A DNA stretch of 42,694 nt from the NCBI GenBank assembly GCA_027623235.1, contig JAQBVJ010000060.1, positions 1 to 42,694 on the forward strand, written 5' to 3'. This document shows, piece after piece, positions 9,564 to 17,156 of the stretch. Below the pieces are notes generated by a model. The model did no database searches. It was not told the DNA's origin and saw nothing but the letters and a program-made list of their open reading frames with translations. The DNA comes from Planctomycetota bacterium (GTDB lineage: Bacteria > Planctomycetota > Planctomycetia > Planctomycetales > Planctomycetaceae). The first letter of the stretch is position 1. Each line of letters starts with the position of its first letter. The position numbers and the translations under genes are program-made.

Positions 9564-11401
9564 GTCGAATGTCGGAGCCGACACCAAATCCAGAAACGAC
9601 CGGGAAGTCAGAAGAAGCTGCGGCTTCACAACCGCTGGCCGAAACTGTGCGACCATCGCACGTTGTCGGTGTCGGCGCCTCGGCCGGCGGGCTCGAAGCG
9701 CCCGAGGAATTCCGGCTCGACGAGCAATCGGCCGACCGAATTCTGCAGCTCGAACGGGAACTGCAGCACTCACGCGAGCAACTGCAGGCGACGATCGAGG
9801 AACTCGAAACAAGCAACGAGGAACTTCAGGCAACGAACGAAGAACTGCAGAGCACGAACAAGGAACTTTACACAATCAACGCGGAGCACCAGCGGAAAAT
9901 TGTGGAGCTCGCTGACCTGATTAACGACATTGACAACCTGCTCGACAGTACCGACATCGCGACGGTGTTCCTCGACCGCGACTTGCGCATTCGCAAGTTC
10001 ACTCGGGCAGTCGTCGTGCCGTTTAACCTGTTGCCGCAGGACATTGGCCGGCCGATCGAACACATCTCGTACAACGTCGATGCGCCGAATCTTCTTGAGG
10101 AGGTCCAGGCCATCCGTGACGGTGCGGAGCCGGTCGAACGGGAAGTTCAGACGCGCGAGGGCAAGTGGCTGCTGCTGCGGATTCTGCCTTACAAAGACAA
10201 TGACCACGCAACGGCAGGAGTCGTGCTGACATTCACGAATATCCAGGCGCTGAAAGAGGCAAACGAGCGCCGACTGCGGAGCGAACAGCGGTTCCGAAGG
10301 ATGTACGAGCTGAACGTCATCGGGGTCATGTTCACGGACCCGTTGGGAAACGTGGTCGATGCCAACGCGGCGTTTCTGACGATGCTGGGTTACTCCCGGG
10401 GCGAACTGCCGCTCGACCGAGATGCGGTCGTGCCGACCGAGCAACGGGAAGCCGAACAGTCTTCCCGCGCCGTCGTGAAGAGTCCCGGTCTGACCACCCC
10501 CTGGGAAAGTGAACTGGTCCGGCGTGACGGGACTCGAGTGTCCGTGCTGACCGGATCGGCCAGGCTCGACGATGATGGTGAGTCGACTCAGTCCACGGTT
10601 TCCTTCGTGCTCGACCTGACAGACCGCAAGGTGGCGGAAGCGGCACTCGCAGAACGCAATACGCTGCTCGCCCAGCAGAACGAACAGCTCGACGAGTTCG
10701 TGCATGTGGCCAGCCACGATCTGCAGGAGCCGTTGCGGGCACTGTCCTTCTTCAGCCAGTCACTCACGGAGGATCTCGCCGACGTTGAACTTCCAGACAC
10801 GGTCAACCAGGACCTGGAACACATCCGAAACGCGTCCGAGCAGATGCATACGCTGGTTGAGGATTTGCTCGCCCTGTCGCGCGCCGGTCGAAGCGGAATG
10901 CACCCACGCTGGATTTCTCTCCGCGATTGCGTGGATGTGGCGTTGCTGAACGTGGCCGCGAGGCTCGATGAAAGCGAAGCTGAGGTGGAGGTCGCCGAGC
11001 TGCCTCAGGTCTTTGCCGACTCAACACTGATGACGCAACTGTTTCAAAATCTGATCGGCAATGCCCTGAAGTTTCGCGGAGAATCGCCTCCCCGGATTCA
11101 GGTTACCTGCAAGCAGGACGGGCCTGACTGGATCGTGGGTGTTTGCGACAACGGCATCGGAATCAAATCGGAGTACCACACAACAATCTTCGATCCGTTT
11201 CGGCGTCTGCATGCCCGATCAAAGTTCAAAGGGTCGGGCATCGGCCTGTCTATCTGCCGGAAAGCTATCGAGCGGCACGGCGGACGAATCTGGGTCGAGT
11301 CCACACTCGGCGAAGGTTCGCACTTCAAATTCCAGCTGAACGGGCAGGATGAGAACGGGCTATCAAAGTCACAGCCTGACGACTCGTCCGGCACCAGATA
11401 A
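9560..11401 (+). CDS. PAS-PAS histidine kinase with a CheB N-terminal remnant
   Basis: A soluble histidine kinase (613 aa from GTG 9560, 610 aa from ATG 9569). Residues 35-51 read VVGVGASAGGLEAPEEF, the opening motif of a CheB methylesterase domain. The text then jumps at about residue 52-60 straight into the coiled coil with EELETSNEELQATNEELQS repeats (about 60-118) that normally follows CheR in CheB-CheR-PAS proteins. All of CheB's catalytic part and all of CheR are missing, in frame. Then come two PAS domains (about 125-235 and 247-360), HisKA with His 386 in SHDLQEPLRAL, and HATPase_c with DNGIGI and GSGIGLSI. The kinase part looks intact. It overlaps the upstream REC-kinase by 4 bp and was followed by a receiver gene, now truncated, that probably was its partner. 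Confidence 0.92.
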   Translation: MSRMSEPTPNPETTGKSEEAAASQPLAETVRPSHVVGVGASAGGLEAPEEFRLDEQSADRILQLERELQHSREQLQATIEELETSNEELQATNEELQSTNKELYTINAEHQRKIVELADLINDIDNLLDSTDIATVFLDRDLRIRKFTRAVVVPFNLLPQDIGRPIEHISYNVDAPNLLEEVQAIRDGAEPVEREVQTREGKWLLLRILPYKDNDHATAGVVLTFTNIQALKEANERRLRSEQRFRRMYELNVIGVMFTDPLGNVVDANAAFLTMLGYSRGELPLDRDAVVPTEQREAEQSSRAVVKSPGLTTPWESELVRRDGTRVSVLTGSARLDDDGESTQSTVSFVLDLTDRKVAEAALAERNTLLAQQNEQLDEFVHVASHDLQEPLRALSFFSQSLTEDLADVELPDTVNQDLEHIRNASEQMHTLVEDLLALSRAGRSGMHPRWISLRDCVDVALLNVAARLDESEAEVEVAELPQVFADSTLMTQLFQNLIGNALKFRGESPPRIQVTCKQDGPDWIVGVCDNGIGIKSEYHTTIFDPFRRLHARSKFKGSGIGLSICRKAIERHGGRIWVESTLGEGSHFKFQLNGQDENGLSKSQPDDSSGTR

Positions 11402-11413
11402 CGAGACAGTCCA

Positions 11414-11545
11414 ATGACTGAGACAACGAAACTGCCCGTCACTGCTCTCCTGATGGAAGATCATCCCGCTGACCAGGCGATGGCCCGTCGCACGCTGACT
11501 CACGAAGGCTTCGAGGAAATACGCCGAAGGCGTTACATCCCATAG
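11414..11545 (+). pseudogene. Truncated receiver-domain gene (N-terminal fragment)
   Basis: An ATG 12 bases after the stop of the PAS kinase opens 43 codons. The first 35 residues are a receiver start: beta-1 VTALLMED with the acidic pair Glu-Asp, then HPADQAMARRTLTHEGFEE. After GFEE the reading enters a repeat typical of planctomycete genomes (IRRRRYIP, then TAG), and nothing matching the rest of a receiver, including the phospho-acceptor Asp, is found downstream. It looks like a small Rcp1-like response regulator destroyed by insertion of or recombination with repeats. Its position, in line with two kinase genes, suggests a lost partner of those kinases. Confidence 0.8.
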
Positions 11546-11579
11546 CCTGGGGTCAGCCGCGCAGCGGCGCCACCCCAGG
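11546..11579. repeat. Palindromic repeat CCTGGGGT...ACCCCAGG
   Basis: CCTGGGGT (11546-11553) and ACCCCAGG (11572-11579) are complementary, with a second GC-rich stem (GCCGC/GCGGC) between them. It immediately follows the point where the receiver fragment ends, and it belongs to the repeat that truncated it. Confidence 0.8.
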
Positions 11580-11610
11580 ATTGGATCGTTCACCTTGTCG
11601 TACCCTGAAA

Positions 11611-11643
11611 GGGTTCCACAATCTCGCGCAGCTTGTGCAACCC
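11611..11643. repeat. Inverted repeat, 11-nt arms
   Basis: GGGTTCCACAA (11611-11621) pairs with TTGTGCAACCC (11633-11643) with one mismatch. It is one of several stem-loops packed between the receiver fragment and the FixJ-type gene. Confidence 0.65.
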
Positions 11644-11649
11644 CTTCGA

Positions 11650-11785
11650 GGTTGTGAGTTTTTCGAAAGGTTGAAAGTAGCAGGCACACTCCGTGTGCCG
11701 TATGCCCCAAAAATGCTGGGAGTTGAGCGCAGGTTCGGGCGGACGGCACACGGAGTGTGCCTGCCACATTGAAAAACTCACAACC
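11650..11785. repeat. Nested inverted-repeat element (136 bp)
   Basis: The outer arms are GGTTGTGAGTTTTTC (11650-11664) and its exact complement at 11771-11785. The inner arms are 22 nt and perfect (11680-11701 against 11743-11764), and each inner arm is itself a hairpin, GGCACAC-TCC-GTGTGCC. It has no coding capacity. The structure fits a non-autonomous mobile or REP-like element. No target-site duplication was recognised. Confidence 0.8.
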
Positions 11786-11811
11786 CCTTCGGGGTAGTCG
11801 ATTTCGGCTCA

Positions 11812-11838
11812 GTCCACCTGGCGAATTCCCAGGCGGAC
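11812..11838. repeat. Short inverted repeat upstream of the FixJ-type gene
   Basis: GTCCACCTGG (11812-11821) and CCAGGCGGAC (11829-11838) are complementary at 9 of 10 positions with a 7-nt spacer. It lies 105 bases upstream of the regulator's start. It may be an operator or a further piece of the repeat cluster. Confidence 0.45.
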
Positions 11839-11942
11839 GGATTTTGGCACTTCTGGATACGCACAGACCAGGTACGATGCTGCGTCCTCGCCCGCAACTC
11901 TCTTCTCACAAACGATCAAAACCGGCTGGAGATGTTGCCCGC

Positions 11943-12557
11943 ATGCCAGAACCCGTCGTGTTTGTCGTTGACGATGAGGAGCCGGTCCGCAGCGGTCTGG
12001 AGTCCATGCTGACGACGCGCGGGTTCAAGGTTCGCACCTGCAAAAACGCGAAAGCCTTCCTGCAGGCCTACGACCCGGGGCAGCCGGGCTGTGCCATTCT
12101 CGATATTCGAATGCCGGGAATGAACGGCTTGGAACTTCAACAGTACCTGCTGCAGAACCGGATACTTCTGCCCGTCATCATCCTCACCGGTCACGGCGAT
12201 GTTCCGATGGCCGTTGAGGCGATGGAGTCCGGTGCGGTGTCATTTCTGGAGAAGCCAGCCGCGCCGGACGTGCTGATCGCAAAAGTCCGACAGGGAATCG
12301 AGCGGGACGCCGAAACACGCCGGAATTTGATGGAGCGCGACGAGGTCGTCGAACACCTTAACACGCTCACGCCACGCGAACGGGAAGTCGCGGAACTGTT
12401 GATTCAAGGCAAGTCCGCGCGAGCCGTGGCGGCCGTCCTGGGCACGTCGGAAAGCACCGTCCGTGTCCAGCGTGCAAACATTCGACGTAAGATGCAGGCC
12501 GACTCGACAACCGACCTTCTTCGAATGTTTCTGCTGGTGAATGAGATTCCGGCATAA
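11943..12557 (+). CDS. FixJ/NarL-type response regulator (REC-LuxR HTH)
   Basis: DNA-binding two-component regulator (204 aa). The receiver domain (1-120) has VVDDEE, phospho-acceptor Asp 54 in ILDIRMPGM and the conserved Lys in FLEKP. The LuxR-type helix-turn-helix is at about 140-195, beginning [17 protein letters not shown] with recognition helix around [16 protein letters not shown]. The frame stays open upstream to 11757, but that part translates repeat sequence, and [11 protein letters not shown] at 11943 is the normal start of such proteins. It lies downstream of the two coupled kinases and is the only intact classical DNA-binding two-component regulator near them, so it is a candidate output of that relay. 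Confidence 0.93.
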   Translation: MPEPVVFVVDDEEPVRSGLESMLTTRGFKVRTCKNAKAFLQAYDPGQPGCAILDIRMPGMNGLELQQYLLQNRILLPVIILTGHGDVPMAVEAMESGAVSFLEKPAAPDVLIAKVRQGIERDAETRRNLMERDEVVEHLNTLTPREREVAELLIQGKSARAVAAVLGTSESTVRVQRANIRRKMQADSTTDLLRMFLLVNEIPA

Positions 12558-12565
12558 AGAAGCCA

Positions 12566-12766
12566 CAGCGGAATGGTGAAGCGGAAAGTCGTTCCCTCAC
12601 CCGGTTCCGATTCGACATGGATGCGACCGCCGTGAGCATCGATGACTCGTTGACAGGCTGCCAGACTGATGCCTGAGCCTTCGTACTCGGTCGGCCCGTG
12701 CAGGCGTCGGAACGGAGCAAAGATGACCTCGTGATGCTCGGGTGCGATGCCGATTCCGTTGTCCAC
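12566..12766 (-). pseudogene. Histidine-kinase C-terminal fragment (HATPase_c remnant)
   Basis: On the minus strand the frame reads [20 protein letters not shown], then [28 protein letters not shown] and [11 protein letters not shown]. This is the last third of a HATPase_c domain close to the end of the PAS kinase at 9560. Everything upstream (PAS, HisKA, N box) is absent: the frame begins within about 20 bases of the transaldolase stop. At the other end the frame runs on without a proper stop into the antisense of the FixJ-type gene. The G2 box reads GSGISL, with Ser replacing the usual Gly. It is best read as the leftover of a deleted kinase. Confidence 0.8.
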
Positions 12767-12785
12767 TCTTATTGGGCTATCGCAT

Positions 12786-13850
12786 TCACAGCGGTGCCTT
12801 CATCCCCTCGCGCTTCTCACCAATGAGGGCGATGAGTTCTTTCTGCGGGTCGGCGAATTTCTGTAAGCCCTCGTCCATGAGCGTCTTTTCGAGGTGTTCG
12901 AAGTTGACGAGTCGGTCAATTTCGTCCAGCACTCCCTGCGCGGGCAACTGGTCGACGCGGGGCGTGAAGGCTCGGCCGGAAAGCTGCTGAATCGCGGCAT
13001 TCGTGGCAGGCGGGTTCGTTTGAATGTCCGCTCCCGCCAGCGCAGCAACGTACTTGTCGACCGGGTCAGCCGGGTCCTTTGTGCCGGTGCTGGCAAAGAT
13101 CATTTCCTGGCGAAGGGGCAGCCCTTTGTCCCGCCAGAATTCCCGGTTCTTCAGAAAGATTCGCTGAGCATTAACGATCCCGACCTGCCCTTGTGCCTGT
13201 CTGGAAAGGTCTGGTGCGTGCTTCAACGTGTAGACGTCGACGCGGCTGACGAAAATGCTGTAGACCGATTTCAGCTGCTCCAGCGACGACCGCAACTGAG
13301 CTCCCCGCCACACGGCATCACGGGCGATCTGATACTGCCGCTCGCTGAAGATCAGCGTCACGTTGACGGTCACTCCTCGTGCGACAAGCTCCTCCAGCGA
13401 CGCCAGTCCCGCTTCGGTGGCCGGGACTTTGATCATGCGGTTCGGCTCGGCAACGGCCCATGCGAGTCCTGTCTCGACGTAACGAGCGGTCCGTTCCTCA
13501 ATGCTCAGCGGGCAGCTGGCATCTTCGAGCAAGGGATCCAGTTCAAAACTGACGTATCCGTCGTCTCCATGCGTCGCATCCCAGACTTCTCGAAAGACGG
13601 CCTGCGCGTCACGGACCAGGCGGTTTGTCATTTCCCAGGCGACCTGCTCGTCAGACTGGCCGGATTCCAGCAACTCCTTCAGCTGATCATCGAACCGGCC
13701 AGAACGAATCAGCCCGGCGATGATGATCGGATTCGAAGTCGCTCCGGTCGCACCGAGTCTGCGGTTTTCCTGGACCAGTTCTGGATCGACACTGTCGAGC
13801 CAGAGGCGTGTGCCGGACGCGATGAGTGATCGCAAAGGAGAAAGTTGCAT
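12786..13850 (-). CDS. tal: Transaldolase
   Basis: Cytoplasmic enzyme of the non-oxidative pentose phosphate pathway that moves a dihydroxyacetone unit between sugar phosphates (354 aa). Family features are [11 protein letters not shown] near the N-terminus, GATSNPII, and the Schiff-base lysine Lys 141 in [11 protein letters not shown]. Further family segments are [20 protein letters not shown] and the phosphate-binding region around [11 protein letters not shown]. The frame extends upstream to a GTG at 13907, but the ATG at 13850, with AAGGAGAAAGTTGC before it on the other strand's complement not forming a clear site, gives the standard start [10 protein letters not shown]. It is a housekeeping gene embedded in signalling genes, and a kinase remnant lies directly behind it. 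Confidence 0.93.
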   Translation of the reverse strand: MQLSPLRSLIASGTRLWLDSVDPELVQENRRLGATGATSNPIIIAGLIRSGRFDDQLKELLESGQSDEQVAWEMTNRLVRDAQAVFREVWDATHGDDGYVSFELDPLLEDASCPLSIEERTARYVETGLAWAVAEPNRMIKVPATEAGLASLEELVARGVTVNVTLIFSERQYQIARDAVWRGAQLRSSLEQLKSVYSIFVSRVDVYTLKHAPDLSRQAQGQVGIVNAQRIFLKNREFWRDKGLPLRQEMIFASTGTKDPADPVDKYVAALAGADIQTNPPATNAAIQQLSGRAFTPRVDQLPAQGVLDEIDRLVNFEHLEKTLMDEGLQKFADPQKELIALIGEKREGMKAPL

Positions 13851-13977
13851 GGCAGTGTTCTCGACAATGGTTGAAGCAGGAAAAGCGAGCGACTCCCCGA
13901 TGGGCACGGAGCGGACACAACGGCGTCGCGGACAGTCCGCATGCTCACGTCGTGTGACTCAAATGAGAAGCGACGAT

Positions 13978-14352
13978 TCACGTTCCGTGCTGAGCGAATT
14001 CCGTGGCGCCTCTGTCACTGATCTGTGCCAGAGCTCGACTTGAAAATTGAACACGAAAAGTGGTGACGCCAACGGTCAGCAGGTCTCCGCCCTTCAGCTC
14101 AACGTCAGTGATGAATTCGCCGTTCAGGAGCGTGCCGTTTCCAGAGTCGAGATCAAGGGCATATAGAGCCCCGTCACAGAGCCGCACCTCGCAGTGCAGT
14201 CGACTGGCAAACCGGTCAACGATCTGCACGTCAGCTTCTTTGCCGCGACCAATGACGGCCGGCAAACACTCCAGATCAACGTTCAGGTAGGAATTGGGAT
14301 CGGTGCAGATCAGGCGGACTGACACGACAGACTCCAGTGGCGGGCTGAGCAC
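13978..14352 (-). CDS. Small stand-alone FHA-domain protein
   Basis: A 124-aa protein that is almost entirely one FHA domain. It has VIGRGKEADVQI (Gly-Arg of the phosphothreonine site), the Ser-Arg-x-His-Cys segment (SRLHC) and SGNGTLLNG with the binding Asn. It should bind phosphothreonine peptides made by Ser/Thr kinases such as the one at 326-2635. The start is GTG at 14352, as no ATG lies at the N-terminus; an internal GTG (VSVRL) is an alternative. There is no signal peptide or TM helix. It is divergent from the REC-SpoIIE phosphatase gene across a 299-bp region with two inverted repeats, and it is the second FHA reader in this island. Confidence 0.85.
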   Translation of the reverse strand: MLSPPLESVVSVRLICTDPNSYLNVDLECLPAVIGRGKEADVQIVDRFASRLHCEVRLCDGALYALDLDSGNGTLLNGEFITDVELKGGDLLTVGVTTFRVQFSSRALAQISDRGATEFAQHGT

Positions 14353-14473
14353 CAGGTCGGGATGGCCCGGTGGAAGGTCGTTTATCCAGAATCACGTCCC
14401 TGTATTGCAGATTTCTCGGAAGTTCCTTCTCTCGAGCCGTTAAATCATCATTTCGGGAAGAGTCTCTGTGGTC

Positions 14474-14492
14474 CATAAACACCACGTTTATG
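14474..14492. promoter_or_regulatory. Inverted repeat CATAAAC-ACCAC-GTTTATG (possible operator)
   Basis: Perfect 7-bp arms with a 5-nt spacer lie in the divergent intergenic region (14353-14651) between the FHA gene and the REC-phosphatase gene. The size and symmetry fit a dimeric regulator site. The function is inferred. Confidence 0.4.
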
Positions 14493-14506
14493 AGATCAGA
14501 AAATGG

Positions 14507-14532
14507 ACGTCTGGCCGAATGTCACCAGACGT
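14507..14532. promoter_or_regulatory. Inverted repeat ACGTCTGG-N10-CCAGACGT (possible operator)
   Basis: Perfect 8-bp arms with a 10-nt spacer, 14 bases after the previous inverted repeat in the same divergent region. It could instead be a hairpin in the phosphatase leader. I see no clear promoter hexamers and no gene in the rest of 14353-14651. Confidence 0.4.
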
Positions 14533-14651
14533 AAACGTTTCGTTTATTGCTGTCGTCCGGATGCGGGTTAGTTTGTTCGTCTTGCGAGACTCCCTCCCGA
14601 CGCCCCACCTGCTCCGCCACCGCGATAAGCTCCCCCCAACCATCCTCTCCC

Positions 14652-15785
14652 ATGACTGATTTGCTCAATGTACTGCTGCTGGAGGACAGCCGCACGGATG
14701 CGAGACTGATCCAAAGCTGTCTGAAGACATCGCAGTTGCGTTGCGAGCTCACCTGGGTGGAAACGCTGGCAGACGCGACTGCTCTCCCGGATCAGGATTT
14801 TGATGTCGCGCTGCTCGATCTGAATGTCCCGGACAGCCAGGGACTCGACACGGTCAGACAGTTCCGCAAATTTCATCCCGACCTCCCGATCGTCATTCTC
14901 AGCGGCGATGCCAATGACGAAACCGCTTTGAAGGCGCTGCGGGAGGGAGCACAGGACTTCATCCCGAAAAACGAATTCAACCGGTCCGCTCTCGAACGCG
15001 CGATCCGATTCGCGATCGAACGTCAGGAACGCGAGCTACTGGGAAAGGTCGTACAGGAACACCTGATGGAGTCCGCTGCGGCGCGGACTGTGCAGGAACG
15101 ATTTATGCAGCGCGAACTTCCCGCGATTCCGGGGTTTGAACTGGCTGGTAAATGCCGGCCGGCCGAAGCCGTTGGTGGTGACTTTTTTGACTATATCCCC
15201 TGGCCAGGAAATCGACTTGGGATCGTCATTGGTGATGTCAGTGGACATGGCATGCCAGCGGCATTGCTGATGGCGTCAACGCATACGGTCATCCGAACGC
15301 TGAAGGACTATCTTCCTGATCCGTACGCTCTGCTCGAAGCGGCGAACAAGCAGATTTGTGAGGACACCCGGTCCGAGAGATTTGTCGAGTTGTTTGTGTC
15401 CGTTCTCGATCCGGAAACTCGACAGGTCACTTATGTCGGAGCCGGCCACGGCGGAGTGTTGATCCGGAAAGATGGCGAAGCGATCAATCTTCCTGGGACC
15501 GGTCTCCCGGCCGGGGTGAGCATTGACCTCATGATGGACGAGCCTGGGTCGTTTCAAATGGAACCCGGCGACCTGCTGGCGATTTACACAGACGGTCTCT
15601 ACGAAACCAGGGGCGATGACAACGTGATTCTCGGGCAGAAAGCGATCAACTCACTGATCGTCAAGAACCGGAATGCTCCACTCAATGAGCTGATCGAGAC
15701 TCTGATGAACGCCGCATTCGGATTCTGCGGACCCGAAGCGCCCGATGACGATATCACGATCGCCCTTGTCCGCTGCGTGCGGTGA
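14652..15785 (+). CDS. Receiver-SpoIIE phosphatase (REC-PP2C) response regulator
   Basis: A response regulator whose output is Ser/Thr phosphatase activity (377 aa, RssB/RsbU-like layout). The receiver (1-125) has LLEDS, phospho-acceptor Asp 56 in LLDLNVPDS and the conserved Lys in FIPK. A helical linker leads to a SpoIIE domain (about 145-377) with GGDFFD (175-180), GDVSGHG (194-200), YVGAGHGG and a C-terminal DDDIT. All expected metal-binding acids are present. ATG 14652 gives the canonical receiver start; the upstream open frame is not receiver-like. The gene converges with the PQQ-propeller gene, with only 11 bases between their stops. Its receiver is closely similar to that of the REC-kinase at 8301, so both may take phosphate from the same donor. 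Confidence 0.93.
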   Translation: MTDLLNVLLLEDSRTDARLIQSCLKTSQLRCELTWVETLADATALPDQDFDVALLDLNVPDSQGLDTVRQFRKFHPDLPIVILSGDANDETALKALREGAQDFIPKNEFNRSALERAIRFAIERQERELLGKVVQEHLMESAAARTVQERFMQRELPAIPGFELAGKCRPAEAVGGDFFDYIPWPGNRLGIVIGDVSGHGMPAALLMASTHTVIRTLKDYLPDPYALLEAANKQICEDTRSERFVELFVSVLDPETRQVTYVGAGHGGVLIRKDGEAINLPGTGLPAGVSIDLMMDEPGSFQMEPGDLLAIYTDGLYETRGDDNVILGQKAINSLIVKNRNAPLNELIETLMNAAFGFCGPEAPDDDITIALVRCVR

Positions 15786-15796
15786 CGAGGCTCAAC

Positions 15797-17059
15797 CTAT
15801 TCGTCGGCGGAAGCACCGATGCAGTAAAGATTCGTCGCAGAACGGATATAGAACCTTCCCTGCGAGACTGCCATCGATGCCAGGCAGGTTTCGCCCAGGC
15901 TGTTGCGGGCGACTTCTTCGAATTTCGGGCCGGGACTCAGGACCAGTGTCACTCCGTCTTCAGACAGCACGTAGATTCTTCCATCGGCAAACACCGGTGA
16001 CGCAGAATGCACTCCGGTCAGTCGCTCCAGCCAGATGATCTCGCCGGTCGACGCTTCGATGCAATGCAGAATGTTGTCTCGCGAAATCGTGTAAAGGTAA
16101 GGTGCGACATAGAGCGGCGATGCCAGGGCCGGGACGCCTTTCTTCTGCTCCCAGGCGATGTGCGTCTCGGTGATGTCGCCCTTTCCGCCGAGTCGAATTG
16201 CCCGAATCGTTGGGGCTTCGAATCCCGAGGACGTATAGATCAGGCCGTCTCCGATCACCGGTGACGGAGTCACTCCTTCTCCCTGGCTGTAGATCGACCA
16301 GACTTGCTTGCCAGTCTGAGCATCGTGTCCCTGGACCCGGTCGCCACCAGCGCTCACAAACTGCTCACCGTCTCCAAGTAGAATCGGAGTCACGTGTCCG
16401 ACACGTGACTCGCCGCGTTTGCCTTTCCACTTCACCGCACCCGTTGCGGCGTCCAGTGAGAGAATGACGGCGTTCTTCCAGGGCTCCTTCCAGCCCACGC
16501 GACTTTCCTCTCGGCTGCTTCCGTCGTAGGGCATGATCAACTGGCCCTGAGCAAGCAGCGGAGATGCCCCCAGGCCGTGCAGACTGAAGAACTTGACTTC
16601 CTGACTCTTCCAGACTGGCTTGCCGGAGAAGTCGACGGCTGCCACGGTGCCATCATAAAAGACTGAGTAGACTCGCTCGCCATCCGTCACCGGGGTCGGA
16701 GTGGCATAGGAATTCTGCTGCCGCATCGGACCCGGTTTCTGTCGATGAACTTCGGTGTTCCAGGCGATGCTTCCGTCTTTCCGATTGACGCAGACGATCC
16801 GGCACGAGACGCCCTCTTCCGTCGCCGTCGTCACGAACACTTTGTCCTTGTAAACAATCGGAGACGACCAGCCTTTGCCTGGGATACTCGCCTTCCATAC
16901 GACGTTTTCATCTGCGGACCAGGTGGTCGGCAGGTTCTTCTCGGTGGAGATGCCCTGCCCGTTCGGACCTCGGAAACGCGTCCAGTTTTCCGCGCTGGCC
17001 AGATTGCTGATGGCCATTGAGATCGCGGCGCAAAGTAAAATTCGAGTTGTCGCACTCAT
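15797..17059 (-). CDS. Exported PQQ-type beta-propeller protein
   Basis: A secreted or periplasmic eight-bladed propeller of the BamB/quinoprotein repeat class (420 aa). The signal peptide is residues 1-24, with hydrophobic core ILLCAAISMAI ending NLASA, followed by ENWTRFRGPNGQG, a common start of these planctomycete proteins. Repeats carry the AxDxxTGxxxW pattern, for example LDAATGAVKWKG, HDAQTGKQVWS and IEASTGEIIWLE. No methanol-dehydrogenase catalytic signature is seen, so scaffold or binding roles are likelier than redox catalysis. ATG 17059 is preferred over an adjacent TTG. It is the last gene of a minus-strand set with DUF1549/1553, DUF1501 and the ceramidase-like gene. The gap to the upstream gene is 97 bp. 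Confidence 0.9.
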   Translation of the reverse strand: MSATTRILLCAAISMAISNLASAENWTRFRGPNGQGISTEKNLPTTWSADENVVWKASIPGKGWSSPIVYKDKVFVTTATEEGVSCRIVCVNRKDGSIAWNTEVHRQKPGPMRQQNSYATPTPVTDGERVYSVFYDGTVAAVDFSGKPVWKSQEVKFFSLHGLGASPLLAQGQLIMPYDGSSREESRVGWKEPWKNAVILSLDAATGAVKWKGKRGESRVGHVTPILLGDGEQFVSAGGDRVQGHDAQTGKQVWSIYSQGEGVTPSPVIGDGLIYTSSGFEAPTIRAIRLGGKGDITETHIAWEQKKGVPALASPLYVAPYLYTISRDNILHCIEASTGEIIWLERLTGVHSASPVFADGRIYVLSEDGVTLVLSPGPKFEEVARNSLGETCLASMAVSQGRFYIRSATNLYCIGASADE

Positions 17060-17156
17060 CAAAAAGTCTCCGGTTGAAAGTTCACCGATTGTCGTCTGAT
17101 TTTTCGGACGCTTTGATTCTTCAGCTCATCGCCCCGGTCAGGCATTGGGCCATCAC

